A stretch of 64,000 nucleotides of DNA from Thereva unica (lineage: Eukaryota > Arthropoda > Insecta > Diptera > Therevidae). The notes beneath the pieces are model-generated. The model was not told the DNA's origin. It made no database searches and worked only from the letters and a program-made list of their open reading frames with translations. The translations under genes and the position numbers were made by a program. The number at the start of each line of letters is the position of its first letter. Position 1 is the first letter of the stretch. The DNA is taken from assembly GCA_949987705.1 (NCBI GenBank), contig OX465282.1, forward strand, positions 41,752,039 to 41,816,038. The letters run 5' to 3'. Below are positions 1 through 10,863 of the stretch, piece after piece.

Positions 1-437
1 ACAACAAATTGAGAAGTAAGATCCTCAACACACACGTAGGCAGCAAAAGCTTCTGGTCCTTGGTAACTTCCATCAAGAAGAATTTTACCTCTTCCTCAAC
101 CCCTCCATTCATTAATGGAAAGGAGGTGATAACAGAAAGCAAATCCAAGGCTGATTTACTGGCATCTCTGTTCGCCTCAAATTCTTCGTTACCTCAAGCT
201 GATACGTCACCACCGGTCCTCGATCGCAACGCCCATTCTATGGACGGAATTTTCTTCAGGACACGAGAGGTGTATAAATGTCTCAAAGAACTCGACGTCA
301 ATAAATCCACTGGCCCCGATAATATTCCCCCTATGGTACTCAAAAAGTGTGCCTCACCCTTGGCTAAACCTCTGCGCAAACTTTTTGCCTTGTCATATTT
401 CTCCGGAGTTTATCCCAACTCTTGGAAACTAAGTCAT
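1..437 (+). pseudogene. LINE ORF2 fragment (linker and start of RT)
   Basis: This is a piece of a non-LTR retrotransposon ORF2, cut by the window start and losing homology near base 437. The frame read from base 9 matches, with scattered substitutions, the linker and early reverse-transcriptase part of the intact LINE at 7282-10215 (roughly residues 370-510 of that protein). Shared landmarks are FWSLV, KADLLASLFASNSS and the RT block GPDNIP. The frame stays open to 515, but the last residues are unrelated AT-rich sequence, so the copy is 3'-truncated or broken. It lacks the catalytic FADD box and cannot be functional alone. The family link is seen directly. Whether an endonuclease part lies upstream of the window is unknown. 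Confidence 0.85.
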
Positions 438-529
438 AATCATACATTTTCAATTATTTTCATTTTTGCAAAGAAGCAACCCAATTTTTTTGTTGTTATT
501 TATTACAATTTCTAAAAAAAATCTCAAAA

Positions 530-1798
530 TAATACCCCACAAAAAAATTCAAAAAATTCGAAGTTGAACTTCATAAAAAAAGTATTAAAAACAAACCAAA
601 TAAAAAAACAAACACAAAGAAAAACTCTAAGCTCTCTTCCCTCTCTATCATAATAATCTGGCCGAATCATAATGCCATTCCTATAGGAAAAATATGTTTA
701 CATGTAATTCTCTACCCTCAGGGGCTATCGTTGAGTCAGCCCCGAAAATGAACCATTTTGTATGCTAAATTTCTTGACTCAAGCGATTGATTCGTGCACT
801 TTTGTTCTACCAAGCGGGGCTAAAATTTATTAGCCCCGAGCGATTCATTGGGATTCTCTCACTGGCATGTATGGATTCTCTCGCTCTGCTGGGTTTACTC
901 ACCCACATAGAGTGCCAGTGTTGTCGATTCGTTCTTTTAGTTCTCTTGATTATATTTCTAAAGGAATTTTGCCTGCATTTGATACTAATTGGCCGAACAT
1001 TTAGAAACTTTTTTACACTTGTGGGTTTTATATACGTGAAGGGCTGATTTTATTTTAGCCCGTAGCAAATATTTGGATATAAATTTAGTAATAAGTAGTA
1101 AAAAGAGAAATTCTTATTGGAAAAATGGCTAATTGGAGATTGAATTTTCACTGAAAGTTTCAAGTTTATTTAAGTGAAAAATGTGTGATTGCAAAACTAC
1201 GGAGCCAAAATTTTAGATATCTTAAAGTTTTGCGATATTCACAATTTTACTCTTAGTGGCCACGATGAATGTGAATTAAGCAGTAATCGAGGAATATTTC
1301 CTGATATGGCTACATAAAACAGATCAATAGATATCACATGCGATGACTACTTGAAGAATAATCAAATCGTAAAAACTCTTCAAAAATTAGTTACTTGAAT
1401 GCTGTTTACAGGTTTATCTAGATAAACTCAAATCTGAATTTCAAGCAAAAGTTTGTGTATGTTGAATTTGATGAAACAGAATTAACAGATTACATTATCA
1501 ATATGTAATAAATATGTATATTCCCGAGATTCCAAATTGTAATGAAAAGCTATTGAATTGTTCGCGCAGCAAAAAAAACATAGGACTGATTATTTACATA
1601 AAACAGTTTAATTTCTCTTTTTTCTTTTACTGATTTGTTGAATTTTTGTTTTGTTAAATATTTTATTCTTTTATTTTATTCGTTTTCCAAAGAAGTTGAG
1701 CTTATATTCTTAAAATTAGTGGGATAGGCCTAAATTTGATAGCAACGAATAGAGTTAATTTCCTTTTTATAAAATCATTTCTCAATCCCCACCAAATT
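530..1798. other. AT-rich interval, no gene recognised
   Basis: There is no coding frame with recognisable homology. The stretch around 720-850 contains several short GGGGCTAA/TTAGCCCC inverted words (near 732, 817 and 831) that may be relics of a small TIR element, but no paired termini could be fixed. Confidence 0.5.
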
Positions 1799-1821
1799 TT
1801 AGAGGCAGGAGCCGCCACTGG

Positions 1822-2512
1822 GGCGGACTAAAGAACAGAAGAGAGTTTTTGTGACCCATACATTACCAAATTCTTTGGCTCTCCTCTTGATGAAACCAAG
1901 TAGTTTGTTGGCTCTGGCAATTATATTATCGTAATGCAGGTTGAAATTGAGTTTTTTGTCTAGGACGACGCCTAGATACACGATATGGTCAACCTGATTC
2001 AACATTATGCCATTGAGATAATAGTTATGGTTCTGTGTGTTTTTTAAGCGGGAGAAGGTAATTGCATGACATTTGCTGGTGTTAAGTTGCAGTTTGTTCA
2101 TGGTGCACCAGTCGTGTAGGGCATTGAGTTTTGTCTGAAAGAAGGAAGCATCAGTTTGGGTCTTAATGACACTATAAATTTTGAGGTCATCCGCGTAAAA
2201 GAGATGTGGAATATTTGCTAATTTTTCGGAAAGTTCGGAGATGAAAATATTGAAGAGTAGGGGACCGAGATGACTACCCTGAGGAACGCCAGAGGTTACT
2301 TCGATCTCATTAGAATAGATTTCACCGGATTTATAGATTGGCGTTAGGTAGGATTTCTTCCACAGCTTGGGAAACTTTCCTAACGATAAAGATTTGTTGA
2401 AGATGAGATAAAGAGGAAACGCGATATGTTGCGAGCAGCGCTGCAGGAAAATAGGAGGGAGATTGTCGGGGCCATTACCTTTTTTGATATCAAGATTGTT
2501 CAGACCCGCCAT
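1822..2512 (-). pseudogene. Reverse transcriptase remnant with internal deletion
   Basis: The frame carries the RT start (GPDNLPP), then LTPIYKSGE, then jumps directly to the GVPQGS block and the catalytic FYADD box, followed by thumb sequence (VYLGVVLDKKLNF). The RPI, QFGF and AFD blocks that should lie between KSGE and GVPQG are missing, so roughly 100-130 residues of the palm and fingers have been lost in frame. The homology stops at LFCSLVRP near 1822, so the C terminus is also missing. The enzyme would be inactive. It follows the endonuclease remnant of the same LINE. The clade is uncertain; the RT identity is secure from the motifs. Confidence 0.85.
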
Positions 2513-2703
2513 GATCTCATCAACAGGGATATACCGGTTATAAGGGAAATGTCAGTGTGCGAGTCAGTTACATCGTGTGTTGCGCTGGACAAGGGGCTAT
2601 AAATTTCAGCAAACCTATCAGCAAGCATGCTACAAATAACTTGGGGCATGAGGTGTGGGCTCTACTATTCGTCATTGTTGATGAGTAGCCAGAAGTCTTT
2701 CGT

Positions 2704-3707
2704 TTAATTTTTGGGATCACTTATGATATTATCACCAACTGAATTAATATATGCAAAGTAGGCCTCGCGGGACCTACCAGCAAATTCTGAGGCTAGTCTA
2801 ATGTATTCGGAGTTCAATCGCTCGTTTACATATGTGTTATTTTTGATCATGTTATATAATTTATTTCTTTGTTTACGTAGGGATCTAGTATCTCTATCCA
2901 GCCATGGTTCCGACACTCTATCCCGTTTTATAATTTTGGGTACATATTTGTCGATGATGTTGAAAATGATAGAATAAAAGCATGAAACTATCACGTCAAG
3001 ATCATTGCTAGTTAGTCTATGTTCCCAGTCTACTAGGGATAATTCGAAACCAATACTGTCCAGGTCCGCGTTCTTAAAATCATAAACAAGTGCATTGTTA
3101 TATGCTGCACAATGCTTGGGGATTGATGAATTAAATTCGAGGATCCACGCGGAGTGGTGGATGGAGTTCGAAAATAGGTTTTCCTCATCAGAAACGAGTA
3201 GAGTATTCACCTCCTCGTGTGAATTTGTGAAGATCAGGTCTAGCCAGTTACGACAAGAATTTGGTTGCCAGATAATTTGGTGAAGGTCATTGCCGTAAAG
3301 AGTGTCGATAAATTTAATATCGACGGCATTAGTTGCATTAATAGGAAGTAGTTTATTATCTTCCTCGTCGGGGATGAAAGAGATATTCGGTCGATTGAAA
3401 TCGCCGAGGATAAATATGACATCATTACCGCAGAGTCTATCGTTAACTTCCTCCACAATATGCAATAGATCGTCATAGTTGGATTCGTCGGAATTGGGGG
3501 GGGGGGGGTATAGAAAGAGCCGATGAATATATCCTTCAGGTCGGAATTAATTCGAATGAAAACATGTTCAAAAGATTTTGAACAATTGGTCGAGATCAAT
3601 TCACTGTTTAAGGAGTCTTTGACTGCTATAAGGACTCCACCCCCTCTGGTGAGACCAGTGGAACTGTAGTCTCTATCGCACCTGTGGATTGTCCAGCTGC
3701 TGTCCAA
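2704..3707 (-). pseudogene. LINE endonuclease remnant, frameshifted
   Basis: This is an AP-endonuclease-like domain in two frames. The first (about 3707-3500) includes RGGGVLIAV and the conserved GSFYTPP block. The second (about 3480-2704) includes the catalytic GDFN box, the WLDLIFTN block and the linker to RT. The frame changes at a run of at least ten C/G bases near 3488-3500, which is either a true indel or a homopolymer sequencing error. The final SDH box appears as SIHHS. The domain would nick target DNA during target-primed reverse transcription in a live element. It lies between the ORF1 and RT remnants in the expected order. Confidence 0.8.
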
Positions 3708-3911
3708 GATCTATTGATTTAGGAATGTACTATTTAACCAAGTTTCGGTCAGTACAAGTACATTATAGCGACATGATTTAGAGTCGATGTAGAAATTGTT
3801 GAGTTTGGTTCTCATACCACTACAATTGTGGTAAAAGATTCTTACAACCTCGGGTGGGTTAGGTTTGGGAAGAAGAGACTGGGTGGGTTCGGCAATTGGG
3901 GAAGTAACTAG

Positions 3912-4969
3912 TTAAGGGCGGTAATATCTGTTCATCTCATCACGGCTTTTTTGCAGCTGGGACACATGTATTGATCTTACATGAGCAGCATAAGCGGAGA
4001 GATCCTTGGTAACTTGCTGGGGATTGATTTGATAATGCTCAAGGTACCTAGTGTACAATTCGAGCAGGGCACTATGATCCGTAGGAAGACCTTCCTGTTG
4101 GATCGAGACACTGAGGCTGGTCCTGGTTTTACCATATATACAGGTAGAGTCAGGTTTGTTATGCATGTACGCGAGAAACAGCCTTACATTGTCAAAGACC
4201 TGCCTTTCTCTGAACCGAGATAACAATCTGAAATCAAGGTATTTTTTACAACCGGTGGCTGTAATGAGTTCAAGAAAGCAGGTTTTGTGGCAGGACTGTT
4301 GTTACTGCGGCTTACAGAAATATCCACCGATTTCTGTGTGTCATTCGTAACTGAAGGAGGTTGTGTCGGAATCACATTTATATCAGCGTAGGAACGACCG
4401 TCGACGACTATGTGGCTACGGGAGAGGTTTGGGTAAGGATTGTGATTAGTATTATTATAATGACGTGCTGTATTAATTGTTAGTGGGTTTGTAGTATTAA
4501 AGCTTGGGACTTGATTAGAAGAAGTTGGGATAGTGTTAATCATATTAATGGTTTTATTAGGTATACGGTTAGTAATGTTAGAGGATCTTACATGCTGTGT
4601 TAGTGAATTAGATCTATTGTGGCTTAAAACTGGGATCGGATTGGTTTTATTTGCGCCTATTGCTCTATTATTCTTAGATTTATTATTACCTATTACTATT
4701 TTGTTATTAATCTTAGATTTACTTATCCAACGGTTAAGAGTTAACTTCCTCCATCTAAAGATGTCAGCTGAATGGAAAAACAGCCACTCGTATTTTGAAG
4801 GGAAGACTACCTTGAGGCTCTTGAATTTTCTATTTTTCCTTTTTTTACATACTTCTTTGCAGCTAAGAAGTTTCACACAGAAGTCTGTGAGAAATACGCT
4901 GCTTACCCAAGAAGAATCTGCTTTCGCTGGCACGCCCTTGAGGAAATACGTTGAAGTGGCATCATCCAA
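3912..4969 (-). pseudogene. LINE ORF1 (gag-like) remnant
   Basis: Two overlapping minus-strand frames form an ORF1-like protein. The upstream part (4969-4184) begins at a non-ATG codon and has a basic stretch (CKKRKNRK) followed by a long Asn/Thr/Ser-rich region. The downstream part (4226-3912) ends in a charged helix (SQLQKSRDEMNRYYRP). They overlap by about 40 bases, so a frameshift separates them. No zinc knuckle was seen. Position just upstream of the endonuclease supports an ORF1 role, normally RNA binding. This is inferred from position and composition, not from a recognised domain. Confidence 0.5.
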
Positions 4970-4990
4970 TGGAGAGATCGAGGTATTGAT

Positions 4991-5649
4991 GGTGTTTTTT
5001 TATTGACTCCTCGAGGTGTTTTAATTGTTTTTCGGTGTTTTTTGCTGGTTTTCTTGCAAGCAACCTATTTTAGGAGTCGATTTTTTCTAATCTCCTTTCC
5101 CATTCCGCGAGAGACCACGTTGTTCCGAATTTATTCACAGTTCCGGTAGGTGCACAATAAACTATATAACATAAAGTAAAATAAACTATCTAAAATAAAA
5201 TATAAAACTATATAAAATGAAATATAAAACGCATTAAAATCCCATAAAATTAGATGCACGCTCGCCTTCCTGGCAAAAGAAAAAAACCCGAAATAAGAGT
5301 AAATTCAATTCAAGTAAGTTTCAAGGGGTACACGATACATTTAAAATAACTCGGCTTGCTTGAACCCCAACATGGCCGAAAACAGCATGGATATGTTAAT
5401 GATAGGATAATATTGATAACATAAATATAATACGTACATATAGATATAAAAATTGTAGTAATGGAGTAAAAGTATAATAACGTACATATAGATATAAAAA
5501 TTGTAATAATAGAGTAAAAAATAGGTAATGTGTATGTATAGATATAAAAATTGAAATAATGGAATAAAAGTAGATAGTAAGGTAAATGAAGGTAGAAATA
5601 TTCAAATTTAAGTATTGAAATAGAATTGAAATGCGATATAGTAATAAGG
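4991..5649. other. AT-rich interval with short tandem motifs
   Basis: No gene is seen. 5160-5240 has repeats of an ACTATATAAAATRAAATATAAA type motif, and 5430-5560 has three spaced copies of a TACATATAGATATAAAAATTG word at roughly 45-60 bp intervals. An ATAT-rich minus-strand frame here is low-complexity. Confidence 0.5.
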
Positions 5650-6154
5650 ATAAATGATGATATTGTGATGATTTATGCGCCATCTGTTGGTTAAAAAGCT
5701 GAATCAACGATTGCCGTACGTCTCTGGTTGTTGTCTGAACTAAGAATTTATGTACTAAACTAACGAGCGATAAGCGAAGACAACTTCAAGCTGGTCGAAA
5801 CTTAAAGAAACATAGAACATACCACAAGGAACCAGAAAACGAAGGTTCCAGAACGTAGACAAAGGTGGAGCTGCCTATATAAAAGCGCCTGGCAGCCGCT
5901 ATCGAGTCAGTTTTGATTATAAAGGCGATACAAGTGTTTTAAAGTGAGAACAGTGAAAAGTAGTGAAATAAAAAGCGATAATTAGAATTGAATAATGCGA
6001 AAAATTTAATTTGCTAGTGATTATAGTGAACTGTAAGAATTGTGTTTGTAATTAAATTGTGTTTTGGTTGTGATAAATAAATTATTGTGTGGATACTTAA
6101 AAAGTGTATTCCTTAATTAATCCTACGAATCCGTTAAGCCGTAAAAACGTAACA
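5650..6154 (+). repeat. LTR-like repeat, copy 1
   Basis: The last ~200 bases, ending CCGTAAAAACGTAACA at 6154, recur in inverted orientation at 24315-24560. The repeat has a TATA box and initiator followed by AT-rich sequence and AATAAA words, as in an LTR (U3-R-U5). The 5' limit is uncertain. No matching coding region or primer-binding site adjoins it, so it may be a solo LTR or part of a non-coding element. Confidence 0.5.
5876..5912 (+). promoter_or_regulatory. TATA box plus arthropod-type initiator
   Basis: TATATAAAAG lies at 5876-5885 and TCAGTT at 5907-5912, putting the likely start A (5909) 31 bases downstream of the TATAAA core. That is the canonical spacing for an insect RNA polymerase II core promoter. 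It sits inside the LTR-like repeat and probably drives that element. No convincing reading frame follows within 500 bases. Confidence 0.55.
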
Positions 6155-6215
6155 ATATGTATAAGTAAGGGCAAGGTAAAAATACACGTAAAATTTTAAA
6201 TTTCTTAGAGGGGAG

Positions 6216-6470
6216 TGATGTGGCGGCAAAACTTGATGTGATCTCCGATCCATGGATGCTCCAAAAGTCCAGGGACAACATATTAAAGAGGAATTCGATA
6301 TATAAGATCACCCCCGCCGTTATCACGGCAAGTGAAAAATTGTAGATCGCCTCGCCGTTATCAAACCAGTGATACCACGACTTTTACCGTCACCGGACGC
6401 TCGATTATTGTAAGCACGGAGCACAAGTCAATAAATGGCTTTAAGAGAACCCGGTGTGTTTTAAATTACA
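6216..6470 (+). repeat. Possible second LTR with upstream polypurine tract
   Basis: A purine tract AGAGGGGAG (6208-6215) is followed at once by TGATGTGGCGGC, and the stretch ends AATTACA at 6470, giving a TG...CA unit of about 255 bp with AATAAA at about 6431. This is the arrangement of a polypurine tract and 3' LTR. No second copy is in the window to confirm it, so the call is tentative. Confidence 0.3.
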
Positions 6471-6498
6471 TATTGATAAATTAGAGAGCCAGATAAGA

Positions 6499-6545
6499 AA
6501 GGCGCTAAAGTGGGAGAAAGGCGCTAAAGTGGGAGAAAGGCGCTA
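6499..6545. repeat. Three-copy 19-bp tandem repeat
   Basis: The unit GAAAGGCGCTAAAGTGGGA is repeated with a 19-bp period; GGCGCT starts at 6501, 6520 and 6539. The third copy is partial. 6546-7003 holds nothing recognised. Confidence 0.8.
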
Positions 6546-7274
6546 AAATGTGAATTGGTATATTATGGCCTGTGCCAAAATAGCAATGTCAATTTGTATG
6601 GAAAACTTCATTTCAATTAGTAAATTTATTTTCGACGGTTTGCGTCTATGGAAATGTGTAAATTATTATACACATTTCAGTTTTTACTTTAATCAAGTCA
6701 GGCGTTAAGTAAATCTAAAAAAGCAAACAAGTAATAACAATAAATTATGGAAAAAAGGAAATGCAAGAAAGACTTAACTTAAATTAATAAGTTTATTGAA
6801 TAGCTAAACGGAAATGGGTCTAACAAATATTTCGAGAAAAATATTATGCAAACAAAAAGTTTCTATAAATTTTATTTTTCCACCCAAATATGCTTGTCTG
6901 AATATTTAGATATCAACTGGAAATAGATATTCAGTTAGTTATAACATAACTGGAAACCAATTATTAAAATTTTTGGTCTTAAATACTCGCAAGCAGGCAT
7001 AATACCATGTTTCCATTGCACTCGAAATCCTCCGATTTCGGCAAAAATGAAGATTTCGGACGAAATCTCATGTGAAATCTCATGTTTTTGCATATATGTA
7101 AAATGAAATCGCCCTACGAGGGAGATTTCAAAAAAATCTCGAAATCTAGTTTTTTTTTTTTTTTATGTGGCAGTGCTAAACTCAGGAATCACCCTTTGTA
7201 CTACTGGTCCGTCATGTCATTTGTCACGTCATGGTGCAATGTCTAGCAGTAAGCTTAGTACGGGGGGGGGGGTT

Positions 7275-10200
7275 GGAGGGGTTATAAAGGAACGGGAGGG
7301 AATTGAAGAAGGTGGTGATGAACCCTGCGTTTGAACTCTTGGATGTTGTAGGAGCTCGGAAATACTGACTGCGAGAGATTATTCCACAGCCGAGTTGTTC
7401 TATTAACAAACGAATTCATATCTTGTTGAGTGCGTGAAAGGGGGAGTTGCAGGTTGAGGGAATGAGACGAGTGGGCTAATCTGGTGTTGCGGGTATAAGA
7501 ATGCCGTGGAGGCAGGAGAGCGTTTAGCTCGGAGGAACAGTCACTATGATAGTAGCGATAAAATTTTGTCAATGCTGCTACATTCCTACGGTGGCTGAGG
7601 GGGTCGATGGTGGAGCAAGCGGTATCGTCGTCAATTAATTTAAGGGCCTTTTTTTGGACCTTATCTAACCATGCCAAGGTGGTTATTGGAGCGCCGCCCC
7701 AAACGAGGGAGTTGTATTCGAGAAGAGGCCGAATGTAGGATTTGTAAATAACAGCACGGGCCGATGGCTGGAGGAGGAACTTACACCTCTTAAGAAATCC
7801 CAAGCACTGAGATCCTTTTTTGGCGATTTGGAATATGTGGTCATTCCATCGCAAGTCCTTGGCTAATGTCACGCCTAAGATGTGTAAGGATGGTTCGGCC
7901 ATTAGTTGAAGTTCATTCACTTTCAAGGGTGGAGGAGTGTTGAACTTCTTTTTGGAGATAAGACAATACTTGGTTTTGGCGGGGTTGAATTCAACACGAT
8001 TCTTCTCTCCCCACTTTAGAATCAGTTCAATGTCGTTATTGATAGAGTTGGACATACGTTCGCGATCATCAAGACAGGATCTGGCATGAGTCTGCCTTGT
8101 ATCGAAGCTGTACGAGTACCGTAAAGTACCGTCGTCAGCGAAGCTGAGAAGTGGGTTGGAGGGGATTGAAAGAAGGTCATTTATAAAGATAAGGAATAGG
8201 GCCGGAGATAAGATTGACCCCTGGGGGACACCCGCCGAGATCGGGTGGGATGCGGATTTGACGCCATCCAATATTACTTTGATTGAACGGCCGAAAAGGA
8301 AATTCTTGATCCACTTCTGTAGAAGTGAGTCGACTCCAATAGCTTTGAGTTTGGCTAGCAGGGCTGAGTGCCAAACTCTATCGAAAGCCTTGGAGATATC
8401 TAGAGCAACCAGACTAGACTCGCCAGATCCATGCAGACTACGGCTGAGGTGTTCTGTAAGACAGACTAAAAGATCGCCAGTGGATCTTTTCTGGCGGAAG
8501 CCATATTGTCTGTCGTTTAAGAGTAGGTTGCATTCTAGATATCCCATAAGCTTTTTGTTGATTATCGTCTCCATGGTTTTGGAGAGAATAGAAGTGATTG
8601 CTATTGGGCGGTAGTTTAAGGGATCGCTGGCTTCACCTTTTTTCGGAATTGGCTGAACATGGGCAAGTTTCCAAGAGTCTGGGTAAACTCCGGAGGAGTA
8701 TGATAGGGCAAAAAGTTTGCGCAGAGGTTTAGCTAAAGGTGACGCGCATTGTTTTAAGACGATAGAGGGTATATTATCGGGTCCAGTGGATTTGTTGACA
8801 TCGAGCTCCTTGAGGCACCTGTACACCTCGCGAGTCCTGAAGAAAACCCTGTCCATTAAATGAGCATTGTGCTCGAGAACTGGGGGTAGCGCATCAGTTT
8901 TGGATAGCGAAGAATTTGAAGCAAACAGAGATGCTAATAAATCGGCCTTGGCTTTTCTGTCTGTTATCACCTTCTTATCGTGAATGAAAGAAGGAGTTGT
9001 AGATGCAGTGAAATTCTTCTTTATGGAACTTACCAAGGACCAGAAGTTTTTGCTACCAGAGGTTGCATTAAAGAGTTTACTTCTCAACTTATTGTCAAAT
9101 GAATTTTTGACGTTCCTGATGGTGACTTTACAGGAATTTCTTAGTTTTATATACTCTTTACGGAGCGATTCACTCGGGGAGCTCTTGTAAGCTCGAAAGG
9201 CGGCTTCTTTGTTTCTGATGGCATGCATACACTCCTGATTAAACCATCTGTTGGGCCTAGCCTTCACAGATTTAGTAGAATGAGGAATGTACAAATGCAT
9301 TCCTGCCTGTATGATTCTAGTGATACGGATAGTGGCAGAGTTGACGTTTTTGGTTCGGAAACACTGATTCCAGTCAGTGGCTCGGAAGAAATTAATTAGC
9401 CCCAGCCAATTGGCCTTCCCATAATGCCATACATTTCTCCTAACTGGTTTGGGAGGGATGGGAAATTCGAATGGGAAGCTAGCGCTAATTAAGCAGTGGT
9501 CCGAATTGCCGAGAGGTGAATCAACTTCGACGGAGTATCGCTCTGGATGGGAAGTGAGAAAAAGATCAAGGAGATAGTTTCCTTGATCGGCAACATCAGG
9601 GACTCTCGTGGGATGATCCACAATTTGATGTAAATTATTGGTGTCTGCAAAGAGCTCGACGTCCTTGCCAGAAACACTGGTGCCATTTGAGTAAGTCAGC
9701 CAGTTTGCGTTATGAACATTGAAATCACCCGCAACGATAATTTCACACTCAGGATTGGACGACAAAAATCCCGAGATTCGTTCGGAAATAGTATCAAATG
9801 ATGAAATGGAGGCTTCGTTACTTATGTTAGGACTTCTGTATAGGAAGCAGAAGAATATGACGTGGCTTTTGAAAATGATTTTAATCCAAAGATAATTAAA
9901 ATCTGAAGTCGTGCTTGAAAATATTTTAACATAGATGGCAGTACCCCTATGGGGGGAGAGATTGTGCACTAAAGTGTATCCCGACACCTGGTAATGACCT
10001 AAGTTATTATCGGGTGATATTTGGGTTTCACTCAGTGCGAAGATTGGGGGTTTATAATTAGATAAGTGGCACTCAACAAAAGAGAAATTCGCATGAAGTC
10101 CACGAATGTTACAAAAGTCAATAACAAAGCATGACCTGTAACGGGACTTCGGTTGCGCGGGCTCATTCGCCACATTCTCTGGGATATTTCCCGAAATTAC

Positions 10201-10640
10201 ATCTGCCGCAACCATCAGAGTCGATAAAATTTGTTCGCGTCAAAGTGTTATGCCTTTTGAGACGGGACAAATTTCATCGACCGACAGATTTCGGTCGCGA
10301 CAGTTGCAGGTCCGGGATTCGGGTTTCGGTAGGGGGAGCAAGGGTACTTACTTCTGCTGTTCGTCGGTCGCGTGTCTTGTCTGTTGAAGGGTGAAGGCTT
10401 TTGACTGTGGCGCGAGAATTTTTATTGTTCACTTTTTTGTTTTTGTTTTTATTACACTGCTTTAATGGAGGAATTTATATGTTCTCACTTTTCACTGTTT
10501 TTAAAGTTTTTACAACTACAAGTTTTTTGAATCTGATTTTTTTTATTAAGCGCAATTCACGCCGCGAAAATAGGGACCGGACCAGCAGACGTCCGCACTC
10601 CTTGCTGTCCCAGACCAAACTTCTCGTTAACGTCTATTCA
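7275..10640 (-). mobile_element. Jockey/CR1-group LINE with intact ORF2
   Basis: The LINE runs 5' to 3' from about 10640 to about 7275 and ends near a C/G homopolymer (7262-7272). It has about 420 bases of 5' leader, then one long coding frame. No ORF1 is visible in the leader, so either this family lacks one, the copy is 5'-truncated, or ORF1 was lost. It lies inside the TIR element 7004-10863. Exact ends and target duplication could not be fixed. Confidence 0.7.
7282..10215 (-). CDS. LINE endonuclease-reverse transcriptase (intact ORF2)
   Basis: A 977-residue open frame with a true ATG at 10215; an in-frame TGA lies about 27 nt upstream, so this is the first usable start. Domains in order are an AP-type endonuclease (NIRGLHANF, LSETQ, GDFNVHN, SDHCLI; about residues 30-245), a linker, then reverse transcriptase (NYRPIAI, QYGFRQKRS, ALDISKAFDRVWH, GVPQGSILSP, FADD; about residues 485-700) and a thumb/C-terminal region ending near PPVPL. 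All catalytic boxes are present. The protein would nick target DNA and copy its own RNA by target-primed reverse transcription in the nucleus. It is the only intact large transposon frame in the window, which suggests a young copy. The fragment at 1-437 is a relative. Confidence 0.92.
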   Translation of the reverse strand: MVAADVISGNIPENVANEPAQPKSRYRSCFVIDFCNIRGLHANFSFVECHLSNYKPPIFALSETQISPDNNLGHYQVSGYTLVHNLSPHRGTAIYVKIFSSTTSDFNYLWIKIIFKSHVIFFCFLYRSPNISNEASISSFDTISERISGFLSSNPECEIIVAGDFNVHNANWLTYSNGTSVSGKDVELFADTNNLHQIVDHPTRVPDVADQGNYLLDLFLTSHPERYSVEVDSPLGNSDHCLISASFPFEFPIPPKPVRRNVWHYGKANWLGLINFFRATDWNQCFRTKNVNSATIRITRIIQAGMHLYIPHSTKSVKARPNRWFNQECMHAIRNKEAAFRAYKSSPSESLRKEYIKLRNSCKVTIRNVKNSFDNKLRSKLFNATSGSKNFWSLVSSIKKNFTASTTPSFIHDKKVITDRKAKADLLASLFASNSSLSKTDALPPVLEHNAHLMDRVFFRTREVYRCLKELDVNKSTGPDNIPSIVLKQCASPLAKPLRKLFALSYSSGVYPDSWKLAHVQPIPKKGEASDPLNYRPIAITSILSKTMETIINKKLMGYLECNLLLNDRQYGFRQKRSTGDLLVCLTEHLSRSLHGSGESSLVALDISKAFDRVWHSALLAKLKAIGVDSLLQKWIKNFLFGRSIKVILDGVKSASHPISAGVPQGSILSPALFLIFINDLLSIPSNPLLSFADDGTLRYSYSFDTRQTHARSCLDDRERMSNSINNDIELILKWGEKNRVEFNPAKTKYCLISKKKFNTPPPLKVNELQLMAEPSLHILGVTLAKDLRWNDHIFQIAKKGSQCLGFLKRCKFLLQPSARAVIYKSYIRPLLEYNSLVWGGAPITTLAWLDKVQKKALKLIDDDTACSTIDPLSHRRNVAALTKFYRYYHSDCSSELNALLPPRHSYTRNTRLAHSSHSLNLQLPLSRTQQDMNSFVNRTTRLWNNLSQSVFPSSYNIQEFKRRVHHHLLQFPPVPL

Positions 10641-10863
10641 GCCAATTCGGCATAAACACTGCGCATGGAAAATTTGACGGCAGTTATAATTTTTTGACAA
10701 TGCGATTCATGTTGAATTAATTTATCGTCGATAAATAAAGCGCGAAAACATTAATTTTATTTCTATTTTAGTTTCTAAATTTGTTTTAAAAATTTTGTTA
10801 TTGCAAGCGAAAGCATCTAGTTTTGTTGAAAACCGCGGATTTCAAGTGCGATGGAAACATGGT

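Larger units (their letters stand above)
1800..4990 (-). mobile_element. Decayed jockey-group LINE, minus strand
   Basis: This is a single LINE read 5' to 3' from about 4990 down to about 1822. The order is an Asn/Thr-rich ORF1, an AP-type endonuclease, then a reverse transcriptase. Every module is damaged by frameshifts or deletions and the 3' end is lost within the RT thumb. The parts are listed separately. The clade is put at the jockey/CR1 group from the endonuclease and RT motifs; finer assignment needs a phylogeny. Confidence 0.75.
7004..10863. mobile_element. TIR DNA element split by a LINE
   Basis: Terminal inverted repeats of about 30 bp face each other: ACCATGTTTCCATTGCACT from 7004 and its near-complement ending at 10863 (4-5 mismatches). 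Without the LINE inside, the element would be a non-autonomous TIR element of several hundred bases. It has no transposase of its own. Flanks are ATAAT and ATGAT, so the target duplication is unclear. A poly-T run (7149-7164) lies inside the left part. Confidence 0.6.

Noticed and set aside
10131..10394. Plus-strand frame opposite the start of the intact LINE
   Set aside because: It is the antisense shadow of the LINE leader and first codons.
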